Assembly (NCBI GenBank): GCA_046349975.1
Contig: JAXMBH010000011.1
Location: 62,001-126,000, forward strand
Length of the DNA: 64,000 bases
DNA from: JABDGM01 sp046349975
Lineage (GTDB): Bacteria; Planctomycetota; Planctomycetia; Pirellulales; Lacipirellulaceae
Direction: 5' to 3'
Shown: positions 1-8,501 of the stretch, piece by piece
How positions within the stretch are numbered: the first letter of the stretch is position 1
Layout of the letters: every line of letters starts with the position of its first letter
Notes under the pieces: model-generated
Told to the model about the DNA's origin: nothing
Seen by the model: only the letters and a program-made list of their open reading frames with translations
The model's database searches: none
Position numbers and translations under genes: made by a program

Positions 1-399
1 GGCGGGCCGGAAGCATTGGCGGAAGTCGAACTCCGACACGGTGCGTGCAAGGTGCGGGTGAAGCACAGCTGGCTATCGCGGCTAGCAAATCGATACACGA
101 TCGTCGGCGAGCGGGGAACGATTTCCGGTATGCTCGATTACTACGATCGCATCACGCTCTCACTGCCGAACGGCGGGCGGAAGGAACGCTGGCTGCCGGA
201 AAGCGGTCGCTCGTACAACGATTTTGGCGCCAAGATCATTGCGAACTTCGTGGATTGTGTCGGCGGCCGGGCCATGCCGCTGGTGACGGCCGAGTCGGTA
301 TTGCCAGCTTTGGAAGCCATGGAGGAATGCTACGAGACGGCGACCCGGCTCGATATGCCGTGGGTCGAAGTTGAGGAGGCGTGCGATGCAACCGCGTAA
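1..399 (+). CDS. Gfo/Idh/MocA family oxidoreductase, C-terminal part (5' truncated by window edge)
   Basis: The reading frame is open from base 1, so only the last 132 residues are present. They resemble the C-terminal substrate-binding/dimerisation half of Gfo/Idh/MocA NAD(P)-dependent sugar oxidoreductases: a beta-sheet stretch ending in a 'GERGTISG' turn, then 'GGRAMPLVTAESVLPALEAMEECYE', written here only as a landmark type (small sugar-oxidoreductase helix following a P-L-V-T turn). The Rossmann half lies outside the window. The stop overlaps the start region of the following epimerase gene, so the two are translationally coupled and probably act together in nucleotide-sugar or glycan modification. 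Family call is by overall pattern; the substrate cannot be told. Confidence 0.7.
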   Translation, partial: GGPEALAEVELRHGACKVRVKHSWLSRLANRYTIVGERGTISGMLDYYDRITLSLPNGGRKERWLPESGRSYNDFGAKIIANFVDCVGGRAMPLVTAESVLPALEAMEECYETATRLDMPWVEVEEACDATA

Positions 400-1543
400 G
401 GTATTGGTGACCGGCGCCTCGGGCTTCATTGGCGGGCGGATTGTTGAGCGGCTGGCCCTTGAGCGCATGGATGGCGTTCGCGCGCTGGTGCACAAGTGGT
501 CGCGGGCGGCGCGCGTGGCCAAATTTCCCATTGAGATCGCCGCCGGCGATATTCTCAATGCGAATGATGTTGCCGAGGCCATGAACGGTGTCACGCATGT
601 GGTGCACTGTGCATTCGGCGATGCGCGGGAGGTGATCGTCGACGGCACACGGACTTTGTTGGCGGCGGCTCAGGCGGCGGGCGTGCAGCGATTTGTGTAT
701 GTAAGTACGGCGGAAGTCTATGGGGCAAAGCCATCGGGCACGATAGATGAAGCCACGCCCACACCGCATAGCGGCCGGGCGTATGGCGATGCCAAGATCG
801 ATGCCGAGAGCCTTTGCCGGGAGTATCAGCAGCGCGGAATCTCGACGACGATCGTGCGGCCGGCGATTGTTTATGGGCCTTTCAGCCGGTCGTGGACGAT
901 CGGTACGGCGAAGCGGTTGCAATCGGGCTTGTGGAGCGAGTTCGAAGGTTACGGCGATGGGCTGTGCAACGCCGTGTACGTTGACGATCTTGTTTCGGCG
1001 ATTCTATTGGCGGCTGAGCATCCCGCGGCAGATGGTGAGGTCTTTAACGTGAACGGCGCGGAAGTCGTCACTTGGAATGAGTATTTCCGGCGGTTGAATG
1101 CGGCGATGAAGCTGCCCCCGCTCGTGAAAAAGTCGGCGAAGCAATCGGCCCGCAAGACTGCGGTGATGGGCCGCGTCGAGACGGTGATCCGCGGAGTCGT
1201 GCGTCGTTTTGAAGACCGGTTGATGGAGATTTACCTGCGTGGCGGCTGGGCCAGCAACGTGATGAAGCGAGTGAAGACGATGCTGGATTCCACACCCAGC
1301 CAAGGCGAACTAGAGGACCTGTACAGCCGTCGGGCTTTGTACAGCGATGAGAAAGCTCGCACGTTGTTGGGCTATCGGCCGAAGTTTGATTTGGACCGAG
1401 GGTTAGCGATGAGCGTGCTGTGGATGACCCGCAATGGTTTTATCGAGCGGCCGCTGGCGGCGGAAGAGGATTCTGCAGAGTGCGATGGTCTGTCGGCGCG
1501 CTGTGCACATCAGAATGTTCAGGTCGTGGCTGCTTCGCGTTGA
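386..1543 (+). CDS. NAD-dependent epimerase/dehydratase (extended SDR family)
   Basis: The 385-residue protein starts with a Rossmann dinucleotide-binding motif (GASGFIGG, residues 10-17), has the SDR serine/threonine region in VYVSTAEVYG (about 104-113) and the catalytic YGDAK (133-137, YxxxK). This is the layout of extended SDR nucleotide-sugar epimerases and dehydratases. ATG at 386 is preferred over an upstream in-frame TTG at 371 because GAGGAG lies six or seven bases before it. It overlaps the end of the oxidoreductase gene, and its own stop overlaps the start of the next glycosyltransferase (TGATG). A role in making an activated sugar for the glycosyltransferases downstream is inferred from position. 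The last 30 residues look unstructured. Confidence 0.85.
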   Translation: MQPRKVLVTGASGFIGGRIVERLALERMDGVRALVHKWSRAARVAKFPIEIAAGDILNANDVAEAMNGVTHVVHCAFGDAREVIVDGTRTLLAAAQAAGVQRFVYVSTAEVYGAKPSGTIDEATPTPHSGRAYGDAKIDAESLCREYQQRGISTTIVRPAIVYGPFSRSWTIGTAKRLQSGLWSEFEGYGDGLCNAVYVDDLVSAILLAAEHPAADGEVFNVNGAEVVTWNEYFRRLNAAMKLPPLVKKSAKQSARKTAVMGRVETVIRGVVRRFEDRLMEIYLRGGWASNVMKRVKTMLDSTPSQGELEDLYSRRALYSDEKARTLLGYRPKFDLDRGLAMSVLWMTRNGFIERPLAAEEDSAECDGLSARCAHQNVQVVAASR

Positions 1544-2676
1544 TGAAAGTTGCATTCCTATCGTACGGCTACATCGAGTACTGCATTCAGCAGGCCAACG
1601 GCCTCGCGCGCGAATGCGATGTGCTGTTGATGTTGCCGCGCGATGAGGCGGCCGCGCATGTTGCGGATTTGGATCCGGCAGTACGCTATTGCCCGTTCGA
1701 CAAACCGCGATTGCGACAGCCGCTGCGGCAGATGGCCGCAATTGGGCGGATGCTGCGGGAGATTCACCGGTTTCGGCCCAATGTGATTCACTTTCAGCAG
1801 GGGCACATGTGGTTCAATCTGGCGCTGCCGTTGCTGCGGCCATATCCGCTCGTGCTGACAATTCACGATCCGCGGTATCACGCTGGCGATCGCGATTCGC
1901 GCCGCACTCCGCAATCGCTGATGGATTTCGGATTCCGGCGGGCAGGCCGAGTGATCGTACATGGCGAATCCTTGAAGCAGCAGGTAATCGGATTGCTGAG
2001 TATTGCGGCGGACCGAGTGCATGTTGTGCCGCATGTGGCAATCGGTTCGCTGGATGCACCCACAGAGGTCCGCGACGACGCCAAGACGATTCTCTTCTTT
2101 GGGCGGATTTGGGACTACAAGGGGCTTCAATACCTGATTGAAGCCGAGGCATTGATTTCAGGCGTCACGCCAGACGCCCGGATTGTCATCGCCGGGCAGG
2201 GGGACGACTTTGAACCGTATCGTCGTTTGATGAAACGGCCCGAGCGGTTCGAGGTGCACAATCACTTCATCGCCACGCAAGAGCGCGATGAATTGTTTGC
2301 GCGGGCGAGCGTGGTTGTGCTTCCATATGTGGAAGCGACGCAAAGCGGCGTGATTCCCCTGGCGTATTCGTTCGCCAAGCCCGTTGTCGCGACGCGGGTG
2401 GGCGCGTTGGCCGATGCAGTGGAGGATGGCGTCACGGGCCGACTAGTGCCGCCGCGGAATGTGGAAGCGCTGGCGGCGGCAATCAACGAATTGCTGGCGG
2501 ACAGGGCGAAGCGAGTGGCGATGGGGGCAGCCGGCCGGCGAAAGCTGGAGAGCGACTGGTCGCCGAAAGCAGTGGCGAAGCAGCTGGTAGATGTTTATTC
2601 GCGCGCAATCGCTGATCGCCACGCGACTGCTCGGGCTGGCATTGCAGTGAGTCATTTGGCGACGGAAACAACATAG
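1543..2676 (+). CDS. GT4-type glycosyltransferase
   Basis: A 377-residue GT-B fold enzyme. The N-terminal acceptor half begins MKVAFLSYGY. The donor-binding half shows FFGRIWDYKG (about 185-194) and the family-4 signature region PYVEATQSGVIPLAYS (261-276), where the usual second Glu of the E-x7-E motif is not obvious. ATG at 1543 overlaps the stop of the epimerase gene, so longer upstream in-frame starts are rejected. It would transfer a sugar from a nucleotide donor to a glycan acceptor at the inner face of the cytoplasmic membrane. It is the first of three consecutive GT4 genes, which suggests stepwise assembly of one exopolysaccharide repeat unit. Donor and acceptor are unknown. Confidence 0.85.
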   Translation: MKVAFLSYGYIEYCIQQANGLARECDVLLMLPRDEAAAHVADLDPAVRYCPFDKPRLRQPLRQMAAIGRMLREIHRFRPNVIHFQQGHMWFNLALPLLRPYPLVLTIHDPRYHAGDRDSRRTPQSLMDFGFRRAGRVIVHGESLKQQVIGLLSIAADRVHVVPHVAIGSLDAPTEVRDDAKTILFFGRIWDYKGLQYLIEAEALISGVTPDARIVIAGQGDDFEPYRRLMKRPERFEVHNHFIATQERDELFARASVVVLPYVEATQSGVIPLAYSFAKPVVATRVGALADAVEDGVTGRLVPPRNVEALAAAINELLADRAKRVAMGAAGRRKLESDWSPKAVAKQLVDVYSRAIADRHATARAGIAVSHLATETT

Positions 2677-2701
2677 GGTATTTGCTCGGCACGCAAACGT
2701 C

Positions 2702-3934
2702 ATGCACATCGGCGTCATTTTATCGATGAAGAATGGGCTCGAGCACTTCGTGTATCGCGAAGTATCGGAGCTTGCTGCGCGCGGTGTGCGAATCAGTCTT
2801 TTCCCGTGCAAACATCGCCGCGGGCTGTACAATCCGCGGCCGGAATGGGGCTATCACCCGTGGCGCATTTGGCGAGTGTTGTTAAGCCAGCCGCTGCGGT
2901 TGTTGGCAATGCCGCTGCCTTACCTCGCGGTGTTGTGCGAGGCGCTGCAGCATCGAGCGGTGGTCGATTTCCTCATGGCGGCGTATTTCGCGCCCTGGTT
3001 GCGCGAGGTAGATGTCATCTATTCCACGTTTGGCGACCGAAAACTGTTCATCGGTTATTTCGCCAAGCGGCTACTGGGCAAACCGCTGAGTGTGACGATT
3101 CATTCTTCGGAGATGTATTTCAACCCGAACGTCCCCCTATTTAAAGTGGCCCTGGCGGCGTGTGACCAAATCGTCTCGGTCACCGAGCACAATCGGCACC
3201 AATTGACCGAACGCTACGGCGTGCCGCGCGAGCGGATCGAGGTGGTGCGGCTGAGCGTCGATCTCGAGAAGTATAAACCGGCGAAAAAGTTCGTCATTCT
3301 GATTGTAGCGTTCTTCGGGCCAACGAAGGGTCACGAGGTGTTGTTCGAAGCGGTGAAACACCTTGGCTACGACGACGTGGAGATCTGGGTCGTCGGCGGC
3401 CATGACGGCCGCGAGCCAGTGGATGTGCCTGGGCTTGCGCGGCAGATCGGCGTCGAATCGCAGGTGGCGTTTTTTGGCCGGCTGAGCGGCGCGGCGTTGG
3501 CTGCCGTTTATCACGCTTGCGATGTGTTTTGTTTGCCGTGCCGCAAGGATCCCGAGGGTGGCTGTGAAGGCTTGCCGAGCGTGCTGATCGAAGCCATGGC
3601 GTACGGCAAGCCGGTGGTCACGACGCACCACACGGAGATTCCGCGTGTGATCGATCAGATCGTGGTAAGAGAGAACGACGTCTACGAACTCGCTGAGGCG
3701 CTGCGGCGCGTTTATCACTCAGCGCCACTGAGACGAGAGCTTGGCAAGCACAGCCGCGAGCTTGCGGAGGAGCATTTCTCGCCGCGTAACCTGGAGGAGC
3801 GCATCGAATTGTTCCGCGCAATTGCGCCCGCCGAAAATTGTGTGTCGATGAAATCTGAGCCGCGCGACGAGCCGGACAACTTAGGGAACAACGCCACTAT
3901 CGCGGAGGACCCGGTTCCGCAGGAGCAGTATTGA
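2702..3934 (+). CDS. GT4-type glycosyltransferase
   Basis: A 410-residue GT-B glycosyltransferase. The N-terminal half contains hydrophobic stretches near residues 60-80 that may lie against the membrane. The donor half carries EGLPSVLIEAMAYGKPVV (about 290-307), the canonical E-x7-E motif of family GT4. The start is an ATG with no strong Shine-Dalgarno, 25 bases after the previous gene. The stop overlaps the next start by one base (TGATG), so translation is coupled. The last 35 residues are polar and acidic and lie outside the catalytic fold. Part of the exopolysaccharide cluster; sugar specificity cannot be read from sequence. Confidence 0.88.
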   Translation: MHIGVILSMKNGLEHFVYREVSELAARGVRISLFPCKHRRGLYNPRPEWGYHPWRIWRVLLSQPLRLLAMPLPYLAVLCEALQHRAVVDFLMAAYFAPWLREVDVIYSTFGDRKLFIGYFAKRLLGKPLSVTIHSSEMYFNPNVPLFKVALAACDQIVSVTEHNRHQLTERYGVPRERIEVVRLSVDLEKYKPAKKFVILIVAFFGPTKGHEVLFEAVKHLGYDDVEIWVVGGHDGREPVDVPGLARQIGVESQVAFFGRLSGAALAAVYHACDVFCLPCRKDPEGGCEGLPSVLIEAMAYGKPVVTTHHTEIPRVIDQIVVRENDVYELAEALRRVYHSAPLRRELGKHSRELAEEHFSPRNLEERIELFRAIAPAENCVSMKSEPRDEPDNLGNNATIAEDPVPQEQY

Positions 3935-5214
3935 TGAACTCTGAGCGGAACACAGATATGATCCCAGTGCCGCGCCGCCGGCGCGTGCTAATGCTGCTTG
4001 AAAACTCGGCATATTCGGAAGACGGTCGCGTGCGGTGTGAGGCGAACTCGCTGGCCGCGGCTGGATACCGGGTCACCGTCATCGGGCCGGCCGCCGCGGG
4101 TGAACGGTGGTTTGAAATGTTTGGCGATGTGGCGGGCTACCAGTTTCCGCCGCCGCCGATGGCCCACGGGCTCCTTGGCTACCTCATCGAGTACTCGTAC
4201 ACGCTGTCGGTCATTTCTGTGCTGTCGTTGTGGGTCGCGCTGCGGCGTGGGTTCGATGTTGTCCACGCCCACAATCCGCCCGATTTTCTCGTCATGATTG
4301 GCGCATTCTGGCGACTGTTTGGCAAGAAATTCGTCTACGATCAGCACGACCTCGCCCCGAATATGTACCTTTCGCGGTTCACCAAGCCGAGCAACACGTT
4401 TCTTTACCGCGTGCTGTTGTTCTTTGAGCGGTTGTCGTGCCGCTGGGCCGATCATGTGATTGCGACGAACGAATCGCATCGGCGGTTGAACGTGGAGGGA
4501 GCGGGCGTGCCCGCCAGTCATATCACCGTGGTGCGCAACGGTCCTGAGCCGTGGCATTTGCATGAATTTGAGCCCGATGATTCGCTCCGCGGCGGGGCGG
4601 CGAACGTGATCGGGTACGTCGGCATGATGGGCCAGCAGGACGGCATCGACTACCTGTTGCGGGCACTCGGCACCATGCGGCATGAATTCAAGCGCTCCGA
4701 TTGGCGCTGTATTCTCATCGGCAAAGGCCCCTCGCTGGAGAGCCTGCAACAGCTGGCGATCGAACTGGGCATTGCCGAGCTCGTATTGTTCACGGGCTGG
4801 GTCGATTACGAACAGGTGCCGCGATACATCGCGGCGACGGATATCTGCGTCGTGCCGGATCCTTCGAATGACTACAACGATCGATCCACCATCGTGAAGG
4901 TAATGGAGTACATGGCGCAAGCGAAGGCCGTCGTCGCGTTTGATCTGCCGGAGCATCGGGTGACGGCGGGCGATACGGCGTTCTATGCCGAGCCGAATGA
5001 CGAACGTGACTTCGCAGTGCAAATTATGCGTCTTATGGATGATGCCGAATTGCGGTACGAGCTGGGACAAGCAGGTCGGAAGCGTTTAGTGAACAGCCTC
5101 ACGTGGGAGCACCAGGAGCCGAATTTGTTGGCAGTATATCGGCGGTTGGATGGAATCGCCGCCGACATGAAGGTATCGGAAGAGCCGAAAGACATTTTGT
5201 CTTTGACGGCATAG
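3934..5214 (+). CDS. GT4-type glycosyltransferase
   Basis: A 426-residue GT-B enzyme. It shows the N-terminal Rossmann start (RVLMLLENSAYSEDGRV), a long hydrophobic stretch around 80-105, HAHNPPDFLV and KFVYDQHDLAPNMYLSRF, which are typical of exopolysaccharide GT4 enzymes, and the donor region STIVKVMEYMAQAKAVVAF. ATG at 3934 is chosen because AGGAG lies eight bases upstream; an in-frame TTG one codon earlier is less likely. It is translationally coupled to the preceding transferase by a TGATG overlap. It probably adds a later sugar to the same lipid-linked glycan; the specific linkage is unknown. Confidence 0.88.
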   Translation: MNSERNTDMIPVPRRRRVLMLLENSAYSEDGRVRCEANSLAAAGYRVTVIGPAAAGERWFEMFGDVAGYQFPPPPMAHGLLGYLIEYSYTLSVISVLSLWVALRRGFDVVHAHNPPDFLVMIGAFWRLFGKKFVYDQHDLAPNMYLSRFTKPSNTFLYRVLLFFERLSCRWADHVIATNESHRRLNVEGAGVPASHITVVRNGPEPWHLHEFEPDDSLRGGAANVIGYVGMMGQQDGIDYLLRALGTMRHEFKRSDWRCILIGKGPSLESLQQLAIELGIAELVLFTGWVDYEQVPRYIAATDICVVPDPSNDYNDRSTIVKVMEYMAQAKAVVAFDLPEHRVTAGDTAFYAEPNDERDFAVQIMRLMDDAELRYELGQAGRKRLVNSLTWEHQEPNLLAVYRRLDGIAADMKVSEEPKDILSLTA

Positions 5215-5281
5215 GCGGGTCGGGTCATTCCGCGAGCGTTTGGGGCAGACGTCAACATTGAGTCTTCATCAAGTGGCAGCC

Positions 5282-6376
5282 ATGCAGACAACTATTTCCA
5301 AGCCGGCACGTACCGTAGACACACGGCTGCCGGTGGGATCTTCACACGCGTTCGAGGTCCTCGACTTGCTGGCCGATTGGGAGCGGGTGCAGCCGTGGTG
5401 GGATGACTTCGTGGAGAAGCATCCGCGTGGCTGTGTATTTCACACCTCGCAAATGGTGCAGGCATTTGCCCAGACTCGTGGCAACAAACCGGTAGCATTG
5501 GCCAGCGTGGGGCCGAACGGCCAAGTGACTGCTCTGCTGACAAGCGTGCGGGTGCAGACGTTGCCGCCGCCCATGGGGCGACTGTCGTCACGAGCTGTGT
5601 TTTATGCCGAGCCATTGTGCTACGACCATCCGGAAAGCATGAAGGCATTGTCACAGTTGGTTGCCGCGCACGACGAGCGAATGGCAGGATCCGTATTGTT
5701 CGCCGAAGTGCGGCCCTTGTTCGCGCCGGGCAGCGAGCGAATAGTGCTGGAGCGCGCTGGCTACAAGTATATGGAGTATCTGAACTATCTGAACGATGTC
5801 ACGCTGCCTGAGAAGACCATGTGGTCGAACCTGCACAAAGGCGCCCAGTACGCAGTTCGGCAATCGGAGAAACTAGGTCTCGTGGCTCGGGAAATCGACT
5901 CGGAAGAAGCGGTTGACCAGCTTTACCCATTATTGAAACTGAGCTACGGTCATTCCGGTGTGCCGCTCGCAGATCGAGGACTATTCGACGCGACGGTGCG
6001 CGAGCTGGGGCCATTAGGGATGACGAAATTCTTCGGCGTATTTGATCGCGAAAGGCCGGTCGCAATGGACATCATGCTCGCGTTCAAAGACCGCGTGTAC
6101 TTGTGGTACGGCGGAGTGATGCGATCATCTCCGGGGTCCCCCTGCAGTTTACTGCGATGGTTTGAGCTGAAATGGGCCCATGAGCAAGGCTATAAGCTCT
6201 GCGATTCGGGCGGTGCAGGGTGGCCCGATATTCCGTACGGTGTGCGCGATTTCAAACGCAAGTTCGGTGGCGAGCTTGTGCAGTTTGGACGGTACCGCAA
6301 GGTTTACTCACCGTGGAAACTCGCGCTGGCTGAAAAGGTTTACAACCTTAAACGTCGGGTGTTTGCAACAAAGTGA
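5282..6376 (+). CDS. FemAB-like GNAT protein (exopolysaccharide/PEP-CTERM associated type)
   Basis: A protein of 364 residues with a tandem-GNAT FemAB layout. The C-terminal half reads as an acyltransferase: KGAQYAVRQSEKLGL, VAMDIMLAFKDRVYLWYGG, then GGAGWPDIPYGVRDFKRKFG, the last typical of the FemAB-like proteins found in exopolysaccharide and exosortase loci. FemAB proteins in Gram-positives add amino acids to lipid II; here the acceptor is unknown and a glycan or envelope substrate is inferred. ATG at 5282 is chosen, although an in-frame TTG at 5240 is possible and neither has a good ribosome site. The next gene is a clear paralogue. Confidence 0.78.
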   Translation: MQTTISKPARTVDTRLPVGSSHAFEVLDLLADWERVQPWWDDFVEKHPRGCVFHTSQMVQAFAQTRGNKPVALASVGPNGQVTALLTSVRVQTLPPPMGRLSSRAVFYAEPLCYDHPESMKALSQLVAAHDERMAGSVLFAEVRPLFAPGSERIVLERAGYKYMEYLNYLNDVTLPEKTMWSNLHKGAQYAVRQSEKLGLVAREIDSEEAVDQLYPLLKLSYGHSGVPLADRGLFDATVRELGPLGMTKFFGVFDRERPVAMDIMLAFKDRVYLWYGGVMRSSPGSPCSLLRWFELKWAHEQGYKLCDSGGAGWPDIPYGVRDFKRKFGGELVQFGRYRKVYSPWKLALAEKVYNLKRRVFATK

Positions 6377-6429
6377 CCAAAACTGTCTGGCGGAAATGCC
6401 GGCGATGATGGCCGGGGTGATCAAGGGAG

Positions 6430-7494
6430 ATGAATGTGTCAGTGATGCTGGACACGCAGCCAAGGCACTGCAGGACGATTGATCTCATGAGCGACTGGGA
6501 CAAATTCCAGCCGGCTTGGGATCGCTTCGTAGACCAGCACCCCAAAGGAAGCATATTTCACACGTCCGCGATGGTGCAGGTGTTCGCGGATGCGAAGGGG
6601 CAAGCGCCAATAGCGCTGGCGAAGGTATCGAAGAGCGGCGACATCTTGGCGATGTTTGTCGCCGTGCATGTGCAAACGTTGCCCACAATGTTTGGCGCTG
6701 TCTCCTCACGTTCGGTTTGGTACGCAGAGCCGCTGTGTACCGAGTCGGCGGAAGGCCAAGAGGCGCTAAGCGAGTTGATTACTCAGCATGATCGGAATTT
6801 GCGCCGTCGTGCGCTGTTCGCCGAAGTCCGGCCGCTTCATGCCAGCGGTGCCGAGCGGGCGGCACTTGAGCGATGTGGTTATGAGTATTTTGATTATCTC
6901 AACTACCTGATCGATTTGTCCGAGCCACTGGATGAATTGTGGAAACGTCTGCACGGCAGTGCCAAGTCATATGTTCGCAAATGTGAAAAAAACCGCTACG
7001 AAATGCGGCTCGTGAACGGGCCAGAGTGCGTCGATGTGCTCTACAAGTTCCTGAAGATGACTTATGGGCGAGCGGGAGTGCCGCTGGCGAATCGCAGTCT
7101 ATTCGAAGCCGCTTATCGCATTTTGAAGCCGCGCAACATGATTGAATTCGTTGTCGTTTATGACGGCGACAATCCGGTGGCGGCCGACACCATGCTCGTT
7201 TTCAAGAACCGCGTTTTTGCCTGGTACGGCGGGTCGATGCGGATAAAAGGAATGTCGCCAGCGGCGTTTATGCAATGGCGTGAAATCGAATGGAGCCGTG
7301 CGAACGGCTACGCCATTTATGATTTTGGCGGCGCTGGCTGGCCGGATGTGCCATACGGCGTACGCGACTTCAAAGCGAGTTTCGGTGGCGAACTGGTGAG
7401 CTACGGACGGTATCGCAAGATTTATTCGCGCTGGCGGCTGGCACTTGCTGAGCGCACGTACGAGATTGGACGGAACGTGCTCTCACCGAAATAG
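6430..7494 (+). CDS. FemAB-like GNAT protein, tandem paralogue
   Basis: This 354-residue protein is collinear with the preceding FemAB-like protein from its first 20 residues (DWDKFQPAWDRFVDQHPKG against DWERVQPWWDDFVEKHPRG) to the end (FGGELVSYGRYRKIYS against FGGELVQFGRYRKVYS), so the pair arose by tandem duplication. The conserved GGAGWPDVPYGVRDFK block is present. AAGGGAG abuts the ATG at 6430, so initiation at the GTG at 6436 (six bases after that site) is a real alternative. The two proteins may act in turn on the same envelope glycan or peptide, or as a heterodimer; this is inference from duplication and position. Confidence 0.78.
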   Translation: MNVSVMLDTQPRHCRTIDLMSDWDKFQPAWDRFVDQHPKGSIFHTSAMVQVFADAKGQAPIALAKVSKSGDILAMFVAVHVQTLPTMFGAVSSRSVWYAEPLCTESAEGQEALSELITQHDRNLRRRALFAEVRPLHASGAERAALERCGYEYFDYLNYLIDLSEPLDELWKRLHGSAKSYVRKCEKNRYEMRLVNGPECVDVLYKFLKMTYGRAGVPLANRSLFEAAYRILKPRNMIEFVVVYDGDNPVAADTMLVFKNRVFAWYGGSMRIKGMSPAAFMQWREIEWSRANGYAIYDFGGAGWPDVPYGVRDFKASFGGELVSYGRYRKIYSRWRLALAERTYEIGRNVLSPK

Positions 7495-7590
7495 CTGCTG
7501 AGCATCTTGAAAGTACATTCGATTTGGTCTGGGTTGAAGTGAACCACACTGATTGCATTTGTTTACCGATTGACGCAGGAGTAATGAGCC

Positions 7591-8469
7591 ATGATCGCAG
7601 CTGAAGTGATGCCGGAGACGCAACAGATGGCGGAGGTCGATGCCATCGATACGATCACGCCGCAAGCGTTCAAGCGTGAATATATCGACACCAATACGCC
7701 ACTGCTGATGCGAAAAGTAACGGCCAATTGGCCCGCTATGAAGAAATGGTCGTTCGAATTCTTCGCCAATTTGCAGCTGCCGAAGCGCGTATTCTTGGAA
7801 ATGAACAACGTGTTGCAGCAACAAGGTGAATACGAGGTCATGGAGTATGGCGACTACATTCGCCGGATTGCTACTGCGGCGGATGAACCCGGCAAGCGGC
7901 CGGGCTACCTCTCCGTGTTCAAGATTTTCCGCGCGTTTCCGCAACTGAAGGAAGACGTTGATTTCTCGATTCTCAATCAGCACAAGCTGAAGAACACTGT
8001 CGCCGGTTGGATTGGGCCCGCAGGCACGGTAACCGGCTATCACGTGGATTGGGGCGATAATGTGCTCGCGCAGATTTGTGGCCGGAAGGAAGTGCGGCTC
8101 GTCGCGCCAAGTGATTCGAAATACATGTACACGTCGAAACGCTTCGATCAGGGCACCACTTCAAGCGAGATCGACGTCGACAATTTCGATGCCCAGCGCT
8201 TCCCCTTGTTCGCGAAGGCGAAGCAGTATCGAGTCGTCATCCATCCGGGCGAAATGCTGTTCATTCCGCGGGGCTGGTGGCACTACGTGCGCTCGCTTGA
8301 TAAGTCGATCAGTGTGAGCAACATCAGCTACGACACAAAGGGGTTCTTTGTGGATCTGCTTTCGCAGCGCATCAAGCAAGTGTTGCACGATGCCGGGCTG
8401 TACCGCGTGCCGTGCACCTGCCACATCGTGCATGAAGGTAAGCGGATGCGGAGAAATATTTCCAACTAG
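7591..8469 (+). CDS. cupin-8/JmjC-like Fe(II)/2-oxoglutarate dioxygenase
   Basis: A 292-residue protein with the metal-binding facial triad of the JmjC/cupin_8 fold: H151-x-D153 in TGYHVDWGD and H231 in FIPRGWWHYV. The fold contains DNVLAQICGRKEVRLVAPSD, which is the standard strand pair after HxD. Related enzymes hydroxylate proteins or small molecules with iron and 2-oxoglutarate. AGGAG lies nine bases before the ATG. It sits between the FemAB pair and the polysaccharide deacetylase, on the same strand, so a role in modifying the envelope glycan or a protein attached to it is possible. No substrate is indicated by the sequence. Confidence 0.75.
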   Translation: MIAAEVMPETQQMAEVDAIDTITPQAFKREYIDTNTPLLMRKVTANWPAMKKWSFEFFANLQLPKRVFLEMNNVLQQQGEYEVMEYGDYIRRIATAADEPGKRPGYLSVFKIFRAFPQLKEDVDFSILNQHKLKNTVAGWIGPAGTVTGYHVDWGDNVLAQICGRKEVRLVAPSDSKYMYTSKRFDQGTTSSEIDVDNFDAQRFPLFAKAKQYRVVIHPGEMLFIPRGWWHYVRSLDKSISVSNISYDTKGFFVDLLSQRIKQVLHDAGLYRVPCTCHIVHEGKRMRRNISN

Positions 8470-8501
8470 CGAGCGCGACGCTGCACGGAAAGCCGATTAA
8501 C

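Noticed and set aside
3988..5070. 360-codon minus-strand open frame
   Set aside because: It is antisense to the third glycosyltransferase, whose motifs clearly define the coding strand.
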